DNA from: Sphingomonas citri
GTDB lineage: Bacteria; Pseudomonadota; Alphaproteobacteria; Sphingomonadales; Sphingomonadaceae
Direction: 5' to 3'
NCBI RefSeq assembly: GCF_019429485.1
Contig: NZ_JAHXZN010000017.1
Span: forward strand, 1 to 35,961
DNA length: 35,961 bases
Positions within the stretch are counted from its first letter, which is position 1; every line of letters starts with the position of its first letter. A model generated the notes under the pieces. The model was given only the letters and a program-made list of their open reading frames with translations, had not been told where the DNA came from and did not search any database. The translations under genes and the position numbers were made by a program. Below, one piece after another: positions 1 to 7,715 of this stretch.

Positions 1-412
1 ATGGATAACGTGAAGGACACATAGAACAGCTTGTCTGATAACGACGTCCAAGCACCTTGCATGCCCAGACCCCGCAGACCACCGTCCACATGTCCCTTCA
101 TCTTTACCTACAATGTCAAAGAGCCGCGAAAAACCGGCGCCCCGTCAAACTCCCTTTTACCGGAGCGACGCTGGCACCTGATCTAGCGCTGACCGATGGA
201 GCGTTCCAGCGAGTGGCCCGCCCCGTCGAGAAGTCGGCTTATATGGGCGGTCCAACAGGCCGTCAACGGAAAAATGCAAAAAAGTGCGTGGGTCGCGGAA
301 CCGAACCCATGTCACTGAGAAGACGCCGGATTGTCACCTGATCGTCATCGCCCGCACCTAGCCCCCGCCGCAACGGCGCAACGCCGTATCAACGACATAT
401 TGGGGACCTATC
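1..412. other. Upstream region of TonB receptor, no supported gene
   Basis: No convincing gene. A 94-codon open frame at 57-341 has no family resemblance and its codon use is unlike the neighbours, so I read the stretch as regulatory. It is clearly more AT-rich than the genes around it. TACAAT at 109-114 resembles a -10 element but has no clear -35 partner. GATAAC occurs at 4-9 and 37-42. A GGGGA ribosome-binding site at 402-406 precedes the GTG start at 413. Confidence 0.45.
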
Positions 413-2884
413 GTGAGAAAGCACGTGCTCGCTTGCACGGCCGCTATGGCCATCTGTCTGGCGGCGCCCGCCGCGCTGGCGCAGGAAGCCGCTGCGCCGC
501 AGGGCGCCGACACCTCGGCGGATGACATCATCGTCACCGGCTCGACCCGCGCCGAGCGCCGCTTCGACGTCTCCTACGCGATCAACTCGGTGTCGCAGGA
601 CGAGATCCAGCGGATCGCCCCGCTCAACACCGCCGACCTGATCGGCCAGCTCCCCGGCTTCCAGACCGAGTCAACCGGCGGCGAGGTGCAGAACATCTAC
701 CGCATCCGCGGCCTGCCCAACGACGGCGGCTTCGTCAGCTTCCAGCAGGACGGGCTGCCGCTGTTCCACGAGAATGACGGCTTCTTCTTCCGCGGCGACG
801 CGCTGATCCGCCCCGACCTGATGACCGAGCGGCTCGAGGTGGTGCGCGGCGGCCCCGCTCCGGTCTACGCCAGCTACTCGGGCGCGATCGTCAACGCGGT
901 GACCGTCACCGGACGCGACGAGGCGCGCGGCAAGGCGCGGGTCACGCTCGGCGACACCGGGCTGTACCGGCTCGACGCGGTCCAGTCGGGCAGGCTCGAC
1001 GACAGCACGCATTACGCGATCGGCGGCTTCCTGCGCTACCACGACGGCTATCGCGACAACGGCTTCCCCAACGACCGCGGCGGACAGATCCGCGCCAACC
1101 TGACCCACGACACGGGCACCGGCACGCTCAAGGTCAGCGCCAACTACGTCAACGACCACAACGTCTTCTACCTGCCGATCCCGACCGCGGACCCGCGCGA
1201 CCCGAGCCGCTCGCTCGATCGCTACATCGATTATTTCAGCGGCACGATGAACTCGCCCGCGCTGCGCGACGTGAACCTGAAATATCGCGACGGCGCCGGC
1301 GTGATCCAGGGCCGCTCGAGCGACCTCGCCACCGGGCGCCACATGCAGATGTTCAACGCCGGCGTGCAATATGACACCGACCTCGGCGACTGGCTGATCT
1401 CCGCCAAGGCGGGCTTTACCAAGGGCCGGCTCGACTTCACTGCTTTCTACTCGACCACCAACCCGAGCGACGGCAACGCCTTCGCCACTTCCTACCTCGC
1501 CGCCTCGCGCACCGCCTTCGGCCCGGTCGCGTCGATGGGCTACGTCCTCGCGGGAACCAACACGGTCTACGATCCCTATGCCGCCTCGGGGCTGGTGGTG
1601 CAGGGCCAGTATCGCGACATCCACTCGCGCTTCTACTCGGCGCAGGGCGATCTCAGCGTCGCGCGCGCCTTCGACACCGCGATCGGGCGGCACGACCTCA
1701 AGGTCGGCGTCTATGCCAGCGCCTATGGCGCCAGCGCCGAGTCGATCTACCAGAATTATCTGATCGAGGTGGCGGGCAAGCCGCGCACGCTCGACCTCGT
1801 GGCCTATTCCGCCACGGGCGCCGTGCTCGGCCGCGTCACCGACAATGGCGCGCTCAACTATGCCGCCACCCTCACCAAGGGCGACGCCGACGCCAAGATG
1901 GTCGCGGTCTATGCCAACGACACCTGGGAGATCGTGCGCGGGCTGCGCGTCGACGCGGGCATCCGCCACGAGCGCTACGATTACGCCGGCTACGCCGCCA
2001 ACACCGCGCAATACAATCTCGGCGACCCAACCACGCTCGCGGACAATGCCACGCGCGGTTTCACCGGCACGATCACCAATCGCACGCTCAAGCCCAACAT
2101 CACCAACTGGACCGCGGGCGTGAACTACGACTTCACGCGCCACTTCGGCCTCTACGCGCGCGCCTCGCACCTCGAGACGCCGCCGTCGATGCAGGTGACC
2201 TACACGATCAACCCGACGATCATCACCACCAAGGCCGACCAATATGAGGTCGGCATCAAGCTGCAGTCGGGCGGCTCGTACCTCTATGCCACCGGCTTCT
2301 ACACCAACTTCGACCCGCTCAACGCCTCGTTCCTCGCCTTCGACCCCAGCACCGGGCGCAACGACGTCAACGTGCCCTTCATCGGCGAGGCGCAGATCAA
2401 GGGCGTCGAGCTCGACGGCCTGCTCAAGGCGACCGACTGGTTCCAGCTCAACGCCGCGCTGACCGTCAGCAGCCCCGAATATCGCAACTTCCGCAGCAGC
2501 ACCGGCGCCGATCCGCAGGCCGCCGAGGGCAAGCAGATCGTGCGCGAGCCCAAGGTCTACGGCAACCTGCGCCCGACCTTCCGCTTCGCCGCGGGCGACA
2601 CCGACGTCGACCTGTACGGCCGCTGGAACTACATGGGGAAGCGCTACGTCGACATCTACAACAACACCGCGCTGCCGTCCTATTCCACCTTCGGCGCGGG
2701 CGTGACCGCGACGCGGGGCGACTGGCAGGTGCAGGTGGTCGGCGACAATCTCACCAACGCCAAGGGGCTGACGGAGGGCAATACGCGCACCGACAATCTC
2801 AGCGGCCAGGGCACCGCCAACGCCATCTACGGCCGCCCGATCTTCGGGCGCAACGTGCGGCTCGTGGTGACGCGCTCGTGGTGA
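413..2884 (+). CDS. TonB-dependent outer-membrane receptor
   Basis: Outer-membrane beta-barrel receptor for TonB/ExbBD-energised uptake of a ligand such as a siderophore, sugar or aromatic; the substrate cannot be told from sequence. The 823-residue product starts with a Sec signal peptide ending near ALAQ (residues 21-24). A TonB-box-like DDIIVTG follows at 37-43. A plug domain covers roughly residues 45-165, including the plug-end motif LEVVRGGPAPVYASYSGAIVN. The rest is a long barrel ending in an aromatic residue (VVTRSW), as expected for outer-membrane insertion. There is no N-terminal STN signalling domain, so sigma/anti-sigma trans-envelope signalling is unlikely. The start is GTG with GGGGA six bases upstream. 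Its last seven bases overlap the next gene, implying translational coupling. Family call is firm, substrate unknown. Confidence 0.95.
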   Translation: MRKHVLACTAAMAICLAAPAALAQEAAAPQGADTSADDIIVTGSTRAERRFDVSYAINSVSQDEIQRIAPLNTADLIGQLPGFQTESTGGEVQNIYRIRGLPNDGGFVSFQQDGLPLFHENDGFFFRGDALIRPDLMTERLEVVRGGPAPVYASYSGAIVNAVTVTGRDEARGKARVTLGDTGLYRLDAVQSGRLDDSTHYAIGGFLRYHDGYRDNGFPNDRGGQIRANLTHDTGTGTLKVSANYVNDHNVFYLPIPTADPRDPSRSLDRYIDYFSGTMNSPALRDVNLKYRDGAGVIQGRSSDLATGRHMQMFNAGVQYDTDLGDWLISAKAGFTKGRLDFTAFYSTTNPSDGNAFATSYLAASRTAFGPVASMGYVLAGTNTVYDPYAASGLVVQGQYRDIHSRFYSAQGDLSVARAFDTAIGRHDLKVGVYASAYGASAESIYQNYLIEVAGKPRTLDLVAYSATGAVLGRVTDNGALNYAATLTKGDADAKMVAVYANDTWEIVRGLRVDAGIRHERYDYAGYAANTAQYNLGDPTTLADNATRGFTGTITNRTLKPNITNWTAGVNYDFTRHFGLYARASHLETPPSMQVTYTINPTIITTKADQYEVGIKLQSGGSYLYATGFYTNFDPLNASFLAFDPSTGRNDVNVPFIGEAQIKGVELDGLLKATDWFQLNAALTVSSPEYRNFRSSTGADPQAAEGKQIVREPKVYGNLRPTFRFAAGDTDVDLYGRWNYMGKRYVDIYNNTALPSYSTFGAGVTATRGDWQVQVVGDNLTNAKGLTEGNTRTDNLSGQGTANAIYGRPIFGRNVRLVVTRSW

Positions 2885-4017
2885 GCGCGCGCGCGGTCGC
2901 GCTGCTGCTCGCGGCGGCGGTCCCGCTCGCCGCGAGCGTGCCGGTGTCCGCCTCCGCGTCGCCGGTGCGTGATCGCGCGAGCGAGACGCTCGCGGCGCGG
3001 CTGTTCCCGCTGCTCGCGCGACACGGCGCGGGCGCGGTGCCCGAGCCGCTGCGTCGCGCCCGCGCCGCGCGGGTGAGCGCCTGCGGCGACGATGCCGCCT
3101 GCGTCGCGCGCGCCTCGCGCTGGGAAGGGGCGGAGATCGACTCGCTCGCCGCTGCGGCCGCACCGCGAGCCACCGCCTCCCCCGCCGTGGCCGACGATGG
3201 CGCGGCGGCGCAGCTCGGTCGCGAGCTGCGCGGCGTCACCGCGATCCTCGACACGTATGCGTTAGGCGTCGCACCGCGCTACCCGGCGATCGACGGACCC
3301 GAGGTCACACCCGACAGCGCCGAGGCGAGGACGCGGCTGCGCGCCGCCGTCGCGCTCGCCGCCACCCCGCGCGCCGGCGCGCTCGATCCGAGCGTCGAGC
3401 TCGCGCTGGCGCTGCTCCAGACCAACGATCGCACCGACGCAGTGCGTGATGACGCCGCCCTGGACGCCCCCGCCCGCCGCCGCGCCCGCGCGCTCGACTG
3501 GTCACGCTATCGCTACACCGCGTTGATCGCCACCGGGGTCGGGCCGGAGGTGCCCGACATGCCGCTGAGCCCCGGCGGCCAGTATCACGTCCGGCTCGCC
3601 GCCGAGCTTTATGCCGCGGGCGACGCCGCGCTGATCATCGTCAGCGGCGGCCGCGCGCATCCCCGCGCGACCCGCTTCACCGAGGCGGTGGAGATGCGCC
3701 GCGCGCTGATAGAGCGCTACGGCGTGCCGGCCGAGGCGATCGTGCTCGAACCCTATGCCCGCCACACCACCACCAACCTGCGCGACGCGGCGCGAGAGTT
3801 GGTCGCGCTCGGCGCCCCGCTCGATCGCCCCGCGCTGATCGTCTGCAACCCAGAGCAGAGCCGCTACATCGAGGGCGCTGCCTTCGCCGAGCGTAACCGG
3901 CGTGAGCTGGGCTATCTGCCCGGCACGATCGGTGCGCGGCGCTCGCCCAGCGCGATCGAGTTCCGCCCGGCGCGCGAGTCGCTCCGCGTCGACCCGCTCG
4001 ACCCGCTCGATCCCTGA
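2878..4017 (+). CDS. DUF218/YdcF-like periplasmic protein
   Basis: A 379-residue protein with an N-terminal signal peptide (hydrophobic core about residues 6-25) and a C-terminal DUF218 (YdcF/SanA-type) domain at about 213-350. Recognisable motifs are the LSPGGQYHVRLA region (230-241), VSGGRAHP (255-262) and EPYARHTTTNLRDAA (291-305). The DUF218 fold is Rossmann-like; members are linked to envelope integrity, but their chemistry is mostly unknown. The N-terminal ~200 residues are Ala/Arg-rich, helical in appearance and not recognised. Two tandem GTG codons (2878 and 2881) could start it. Both overlap the receptor stop, so it is probably translated only by ribosomes finishing the receptor. The coupling suggests a role tied to receptor function or its ligand, which is inference. 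Confidence 0.82.
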   Translation: MVSARAVALLLAAAVPLAASVPVSASASPVRDRASETLAARLFPLLARHGAGAVPEPLRRARAARVSACGDDAACVARASRWEGAEIDSLAAAAAPRATASPAVADDGAAAQLGRELRGVTAILDTYALGVAPRYPAIDGPEVTPDSAEARTRLRAAVALAATPRAGALDPSVELALALLQTNDRTDAVRDDAALDAPARRRARALDWSRYRYTALIATGVGPEVPDMPLSPGGQYHVRLAAELYAAGDAALIIVSGGRAHPRATRFTEAVEMRRALIERYGVPAEAIVLEPYARHTTTNLRDAARELVALGAPLDRPALIVCNPEQSRYIEGAAFAERNRRELGYLPGTIGARRSPSAIEFRPARESLRVDPLDPLDP

Positions 4018-4028
4018 TCGCCCGCGGC

Positions 4029-4976
4029 TCACCCCGCCTTGATCATCCCGTGCATCGTCAGCCAGCGCGCAAAGGCGTCGAACCAGCCGGTGCTGGTCGT
4101 CGTCTTGGGGTACATGCCGAAACCGTGGCCGCCCTGCTCGTAGAGGTGGAACTCGACCGGCCGCTTGGCCTCGCGCCAGCGCTCGATCAGCCCGAAGCCG
4201 CCGTTGGCGAAGAAGGGATCGTCTGCCGCCAGCGCGACGAACAGCGGCGGCGCCCCAGCCGGCACCGTCACGCCGGTGAGCGGGCCGTAGATCGTGCCGA
4301 TGAAGGCGGGCTTGGCGTCACTCGGCGTCAGCGTGGTCGCCAGCGTCAGCATCGCACCCGCCGAGAACCCCACCATGCCGATCTTGCTCGGGTCGACGTG
4401 CCACTCGGCGGCCCGGCGCCGCACCAGCGCGAAGGCGGCGCGCGAGTCGGCGAGTTGCGGCCCGAGCTGGGTCGCCATCGTCGCCGCGTCGGGGCGCGGC
4501 GGGCGCGCCGCGGTGCCCGAGAACATCGCGCGCATTGATTCGGCGAAGGCGTTCATCTCCGCCGGCGTCTGGTTGAGCCGATACTTGAGCACGAAGGCCG
4601 CGACCCCGCGCGCGGCGAGCGCACGCGCCACGTCATAGCCCTCATTGTCCATCGACAGCGTGCGGAAGCCGCCGCCGGGCGCCACGATCACGGCCGCGCC
4701 GCTGGCACGGGCCGGATCGGGCAGGAAGGGCGTGAGCGTCGCCTCGGTGACGTTGCGGGTGAAGGTACTGCCATATTGACGGAACCAGGACTCCTTCACG
4801 CTGGCGCCGGGCAGCGCGCCGGTGCCGAGCGGTAGCGCTCCCTGCTGCGCCGGCGTGGCGATCGGCGTCATCGTATCGTCCTGCGCCGCGGCGGGCAGGC
4901 TGAGGGTGGCGGCGATTGCGGCTGCCACGCCCAGCGCCAGGCGCCGGCCGATGTGCAAGCCGATGGGAAGGTGCAT
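4029..4976 (-). CDS. Secreted alpha/beta hydrolase (BD-FAE/acetyl-esterase-like)
   Basis: A 315-residue alpha/beta hydrolase, probably a carbohydrate or feruloyl/acetyl esterase. It has a signal peptide ending near LPAAAQ (27-32). The oxyanion-hole segment is APGGGF (99-104). The nucleophile elbow is GFSAG (203-207, Ser205), the acid is Asp252 or Asp253 in ADDPFF, and the catalytic His is His284 in GGHGFG, so the triad is complete. The start ATG has an AGGAGAGA ribosome-binding site directly upstream (4981-4988). A perfect inverted repeat (4988-5003) abuts that site and would place a bound repressor on the leader. The gene is convergent with the DUF218 gene (11-bp gap) and divergent from the halogenase. 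The glycan substrate is not determined. Confidence 0.85.
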   Translation of the reverse strand: MHLPIGLHIGRRLALGVAAAIAATLSLPAAAQDDTMTPIATPAQQGALPLGTGALPGASVKESWFRQYGSTFTRNVTEATLTPFLPDPARASGAAVIVAPGGGFRTLSMDNEGYDVARALAARGVAAFVLKYRLNQTPAEMNAFAESMRAMFSGTAARPPRPDAATMATQLGPQLADSRAAFALVRRRAAEWHVDPSKIGMVGFSAGAMLTLATTLTPSDAKPAFIGTIYGPLTGVTVPAGAPPLFVALAADDPFFANGGFGLIERWREAKRPVEFHLYEQGGHGFGMYPKTTTSTGWFDAFARWLTMHGMIKAG

Positions 4977-4987
4977 GTTTCTCTCCT

Positions 4988-5003
4988 ATGTTATCGTTAA
5001 CAT
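4988..5003. promoter_or_regulatory. LacI-type operator-like inverted repeat
   Basis: ATGTTA-TCGT-TAACAT is a perfect palindrome apart from the central four bases. LacI-family sugar regulators of Alpha- and Gammaproteobacteria bind short CG-centred palindromes of this form. It touches the ribosome-binding site of the secreted hydrolase at 4976, a position suited to repression. No lacI-family gene is present in the window, so the regulator would be encoded elsewhere. Confidence 0.45.
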
Positions 5004-5083
5004 GGAAAGCTATGCTGGAGTCATGAGAGAGTCCAGCGGCGAGCGGACACGTCCGTAGCTGCGCCGAGTTATCTCGACACTCG

Positions 5084-5178
5084 CGTCATCCCGGCGAAAG
5101 GCCGGGATCCACCCCTCCGCCAGTCCCAAGGCTTGTGAGCGCGCGGCACGATGGATCCCGGCCTGCGCCGGGATGACG
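5084..5178. repeat. Family B palindromic element, copy 1
   Basis: A 95-bp element bounded by CGTCATCC and its inverted partner GGATGACG. Each end forms its own hairpin (stem CCCGGC/GCCGGG; loop five bases at the left, four at the right). The ~40-base interior ends with GCGCGGCACG before the right arm, a string shared with the copy at 12368. It lies between the divergent hydrolase and halogenase genes. It resembles a paired REP/BIME unit; three further copies are in this window. Confidence 0.8.
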
Positions 5179-5274
5179 GCGGGGCGAAGGGCGCGACCGC
5201 GGCTCGGCAATGCGCGTCGCCCTCCGCCAACACCGCGGCTGACACCCACCCCCACGCTGCGCTAAGCCCGTGCG

Positions 5275-6807
5275 ATGTCGCACCAGCGCCACGTGCTGAT
5301 CGTCGGCGGCGGTACCGCCGGGTGGCTCACCGCCGCCTATCTGGCGCGCGCGCTCGGCGCCGGCGTGGCGGTGACGCTGCTCGAGTCGCCCGAGATCGGC
5401 ACGATCGGCGTCGGCGAGGGCACCTTCCCGACGATCCGCGAGACGCTGCGCTTCCTCGGCATCGACGAGGCCGCCTTCGTCCGCGCGGCTGGCGCCACGT
5501 TCAAACAGGGCGTGCGCTTCACTGGCTGGCAGCCCGACAGTGACGGCACGCCGCACAGCTACTTTCACCCGTTCGACGCACCCTTCCAGCCCGAGCCCGG
5601 CCTCGTCGCCGACTGGCTGCGACAGAGCGAGCTCACCCGCGCGCCGTTCGCCGAGGCGGTGACGATCCAGCACCAGGTCGCCGCCGCGCGCCGAGCGCCC
5701 AAACAGCCCGGCGAGGGCGACTTCGCCGGGCCGCTCACCTACGCCTTTCACTTCGACGCGGTGCGCTTGGCCGCCCTGCTCGCGGATCGCGCGCGCGCGC
5801 TCGGCGTCACCCACCTGAGCGGCCGGCTCCACGACCTGGTGCTCGCCGAGGACGGCACGATCGCGCGGGTCGAGAGCGACGCCGGCACGCTCACCGCCGA
5901 CCTGTACGTCGACTGTACCGGGTTCCGCGCCGAGCTGATCGGGCGACTGCCGGGCGCGCGCTTCCACTCGGTCGCCGACCAACTGTTCACCGATCGCGCG
6001 CTGACCTGCAAGCTGCCCTATGCCGCGCCCGACACGCCGATCGAGAGCGCCACCGTCGCCACCGCGCACGCCGCCGGGTGGCTGTGGGACATCGGGCTGG
6101 CCGGCGCGCGCGGGATCGGCTGCGTCTATGCCAGCCGCTATCTCGACGACGCGGGCGCCGCGGCGGTACTCGCGCGCTATCTGGGCAGCGACCCCGCCGA
6201 GCTCGCCCCGCGCCGCATCGCCTTCGCGCCGGGCTGGCAGGAGCGCGCCTGGATCGGCAATTGCGTCGCGGTCGGACTGTCGGGCGGCTTCCTCGAGCCG
6301 CTCGAGTCGACCGGTGTGGTGCTGATCGAGGCCGCCGCCGCGATGATCGCCGAGCTGCTGCCGCCGCGCGGGCCCGTCGATCGCGGTGCCGCGCGGTTCA
6401 ACGCGCTGATGGCCGAGCGCTACGAGAACATCGCCGCTTTCCTGAAGCTGCATTATTGTCTCAGCCGCCGCCCCGAGTCGTTCTGGCGCGACAACGCCGA
6501 TCCCGCGACGCTGCCGCCCCGGCTCGCCGCATGGCTCGAGCAGTGGCGGCACCGCCCGCCCAGTCGCTTCGACTTTCAGCTCGAGAGCGAGACCTTCGCC
6601 CACTTCAACTATCAGTACATCCTCTACGGCATGGGCTACGCCACCGACGCAGGCGCGGCGGACGCCGCCGCCGCCGCGCGCGCCGAGCGGCTGTTCGCGC
6701 GGGTGCGCGCCTATGGCGAGCGCGCCGCGCGCGAGCTGCCGCCGCACCGCGCTTTGGTCGAGCAGCTCGCCGGCACCGCGCTCAGCCCCGCGCGAACAGG
6801 CTCCTGA
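5275..6807 (+). CDS. Flavin-dependent halogenase (tryptophan halogenase family)
   Basis: A 510-residue cytoplasmic flavoprotein of the tryptophan-7-halogenase family, which uses FADH2, O2 and halide to halogenate indoles or related aromatics. The FAD-binding GGGTAGW is at residues 11-17. A lysine in the expected place for hypohalous-acid/haloamine chemistry is Lys77 (ATFKQG). The signature W-x-W-x-I is at 270-274 (WLWDI, followed by G rather than P). PLESTG at 343-348 carries the Glu345-Ser346 pair that matches the catalytic Glu-Ser of PrnA. All key residues are therefore present. No flavin reductase is in the window. Homologues in Xanthomonas, Caulobacter and Brevundimonas are often encoded near TonB receptors, as here. 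No good ribosome-binding site precedes the ATG. The last 26 bases overlap the convergent PIN gene. Confidence 0.9.
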   Translation: MSHQRHVLIVGGGTAGWLTAAYLARALGAGVAVTLLESPEIGTIGVGEGTFPTIRETLRFLGIDEAAFVRAAGATFKQGVRFTGWQPDSDGTPHSYFHPFDAPFQPEPGLVADWLRQSELTRAPFAEAVTIQHQVAAARRAPKQPGEGDFAGPLTYAFHFDAVRLAALLADRARALGVTHLSGRLHDLVLAEDGTIARVESDAGTLTADLYVDCTGFRAELIGRLPGARFHSVADQLFTDRALTCKLPYAAPDTPIESATVATAHAAGWLWDIGLAGARGIGCVYASRYLDDAGAAAVLARYLGSDPAELAPRRIAFAPGWQERAWIGNCVAVGLSGGFLEPLESTGVVLIEAAAAMIAELLPPRGPVDRGAARFNALMAERYENIAAFLKLHYCLSRRPESFWRDNADPATLPPRLAAWLEQWRHRPPSRFDFQLESETFAHFNYQYILYGMGYATDAGAADAAAAARAERLFARVRAYGERAARELPPHRALVEQLAGTALSPARTGS

Positions 6808-7279
6808 GCCACAGCGGGCCGCCGCGCGCGGCCTCGCGCCAGTCGAGCGCCTCCTCGCTCGCGCGCGGTACGTAGCGCCACGGGTCGATCGTGCGCACCT
6901 TGCTCCCGCGGTAGCGGGCGGGATGCGGTGTCGCGATAGCGAGCCGGTGCTCCAGCGCGGTCGCCGCGAGCAGCACGTCGCGCGGCTCGGCATAGCCCAG
7001 CGTCGCGGCGCGGCGCGCCACCGCCGCGTCGACCGCGAGGACCCGTCCGTCGAAGGCGCGTGGCACGATCTCCTCGGCCCAGGCGCGCGCCGCGGTCGCG
7101 GCGGCCTTGTCGACGCGCTCGATCTGCACTGACGCCGCGACCAGCTCGCCGAGCGTCAGCGCCGAGACGAACAAAGCGGTGCGCGCCTGCGCCGCCGCCC
7201 AGGCCGCCACTGCCGGGTCACACGCCCCCGCCTTGGCGCCGCGCAACGCCCAGACCAGCTCGGTGTCGAGCAGGTGCAT
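6782..7279 (-). CDS. PIN-domain toxin (VapC-like)
   Basis: A 165-residue PIN-domain protein, the predicted RNase toxin of a type II toxin-antitoxin pair. Acidic active-site positions visible are Asp5 (LLDTE), Glu45 (LTLGELV) and Asp101 (PRDVLLAATA). The fourth acidic site, usually in a TRN/TRD-x3-F segment, reads TPHPARY (about 117-123), so a canonical acidic or Asn residue is missing there. The protein is about 25-30 residues longer than typical VapC because of a C-terminal tail, and that tail is what overlaps the halogenase 3' end. Its ATG overlaps the antitoxin stop by one base (TGATG), the usual coupling of such pairs. It may have reduced catalytic activity. Confidence 0.85.
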   Translation of the reverse strand: MHLLDTELVWALRGAKAGACDPAVAAWAAAQARTALFVSALTLGELVAASVQIERVDKAAATAARAWAEEIVPRAFDGRVLAVDAAVARRAATLGYAEPRDVLLAATALEHRLAIATPHPARYRGSKVRTIDPWRYVPRASEEALDWREAARGGPLWLRSLFARG

Positions 7280-7512
7280 CAGCGCGACCAGCGCGTGATC
7301 GCGCGCCAGTCGGGCTCGACCGTCACCGGCTCGGGCGCGGCGAGCTGGTCGGCGAGCGTGTCTCCCTGGCCGGCGAGCTGGCGGAACGACTCGAAACTGA
7401 GCAGCACGTGCGTCGGGCGGCCGCGATCCGTGATCAGCACCGGCTCCTGCGCGGCGACTCGCTTAGCGTGGCTGACGTCCTGGTTGAACGCGCGGCTGGA
7501 AAGCGTTCGCAT
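7279..7512 (-). CDS. Phd/YefM-type antitoxin
   Basis: A 77-residue antitoxin of the Phd/YefM family, upstream of and coupled to the PIN toxin. The N-terminal half is the DNA-binding fold: SSRAFNQDVSHAKR, then PVLITDRGRPTHVLLSFESFRQL. The C-terminal third is the acidic/flexible toxin-binding tail ending in PDWRAITRW. A purine-rich AGAGGTAGG precedes the ATG. Such antitoxins normally repress their own promoter; a small inverted repeat GTAG-N8-CTAC at 7561-7576 lies in the right place but is too short to be certain. Pairing of a Phd-type antitoxin with a PIN toxin is common in Proteobacteria. Confidence 0.88.
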   Translation of the reverse strand: MRTLSSRAFNQDVSHAKRVAAQEPVLITDRGRPTHVLLSFESFRQLAGQGDTLADQLAAPEPVTVEPDWRAITRWSR

Positions 7513-7715
7513 GAGCCTACCTCTTCCTCGTCGCAGGACGATTCGTAGCCTGCGCTCGACGTAGGCACGTTACTACATCGTGGCCATGCCGCAACGTTTC
7601 TGGCACGTTGCCGAGAAATCGCGCCGCGGCCGCACGCCATGCCTTGCGCGTGCGGCCACACCGGCCTCTTCTCCGCGCGGCGAGAGCAAGCGTGCGTCCG
7701 CCGGGGGAGGAAAGA

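Noticed and set aside
57..341. 94-codon open frame upstream of the TonB receptor
   Set aside because: No ribosome-binding site, no homologous features and mixed codon use. It is more likely part of the regulatory region.
671..3163. 830-codon open frame antisense to the TonB receptor
   Set aside because: It is Arg/Ala/Gly/Val-rich with no recognisable domain and mirrors the GC-rich third positions of the receptor gene. Such shadow frames are expected at this GC content.
5086..6993. 635-codon open frame antisense to the halogenase
   Set aside because: It has low-complexity Arg/Gly/Ala composition, no ribosome-binding site, and covers a gene with intact catalytic motifs on the other strand.
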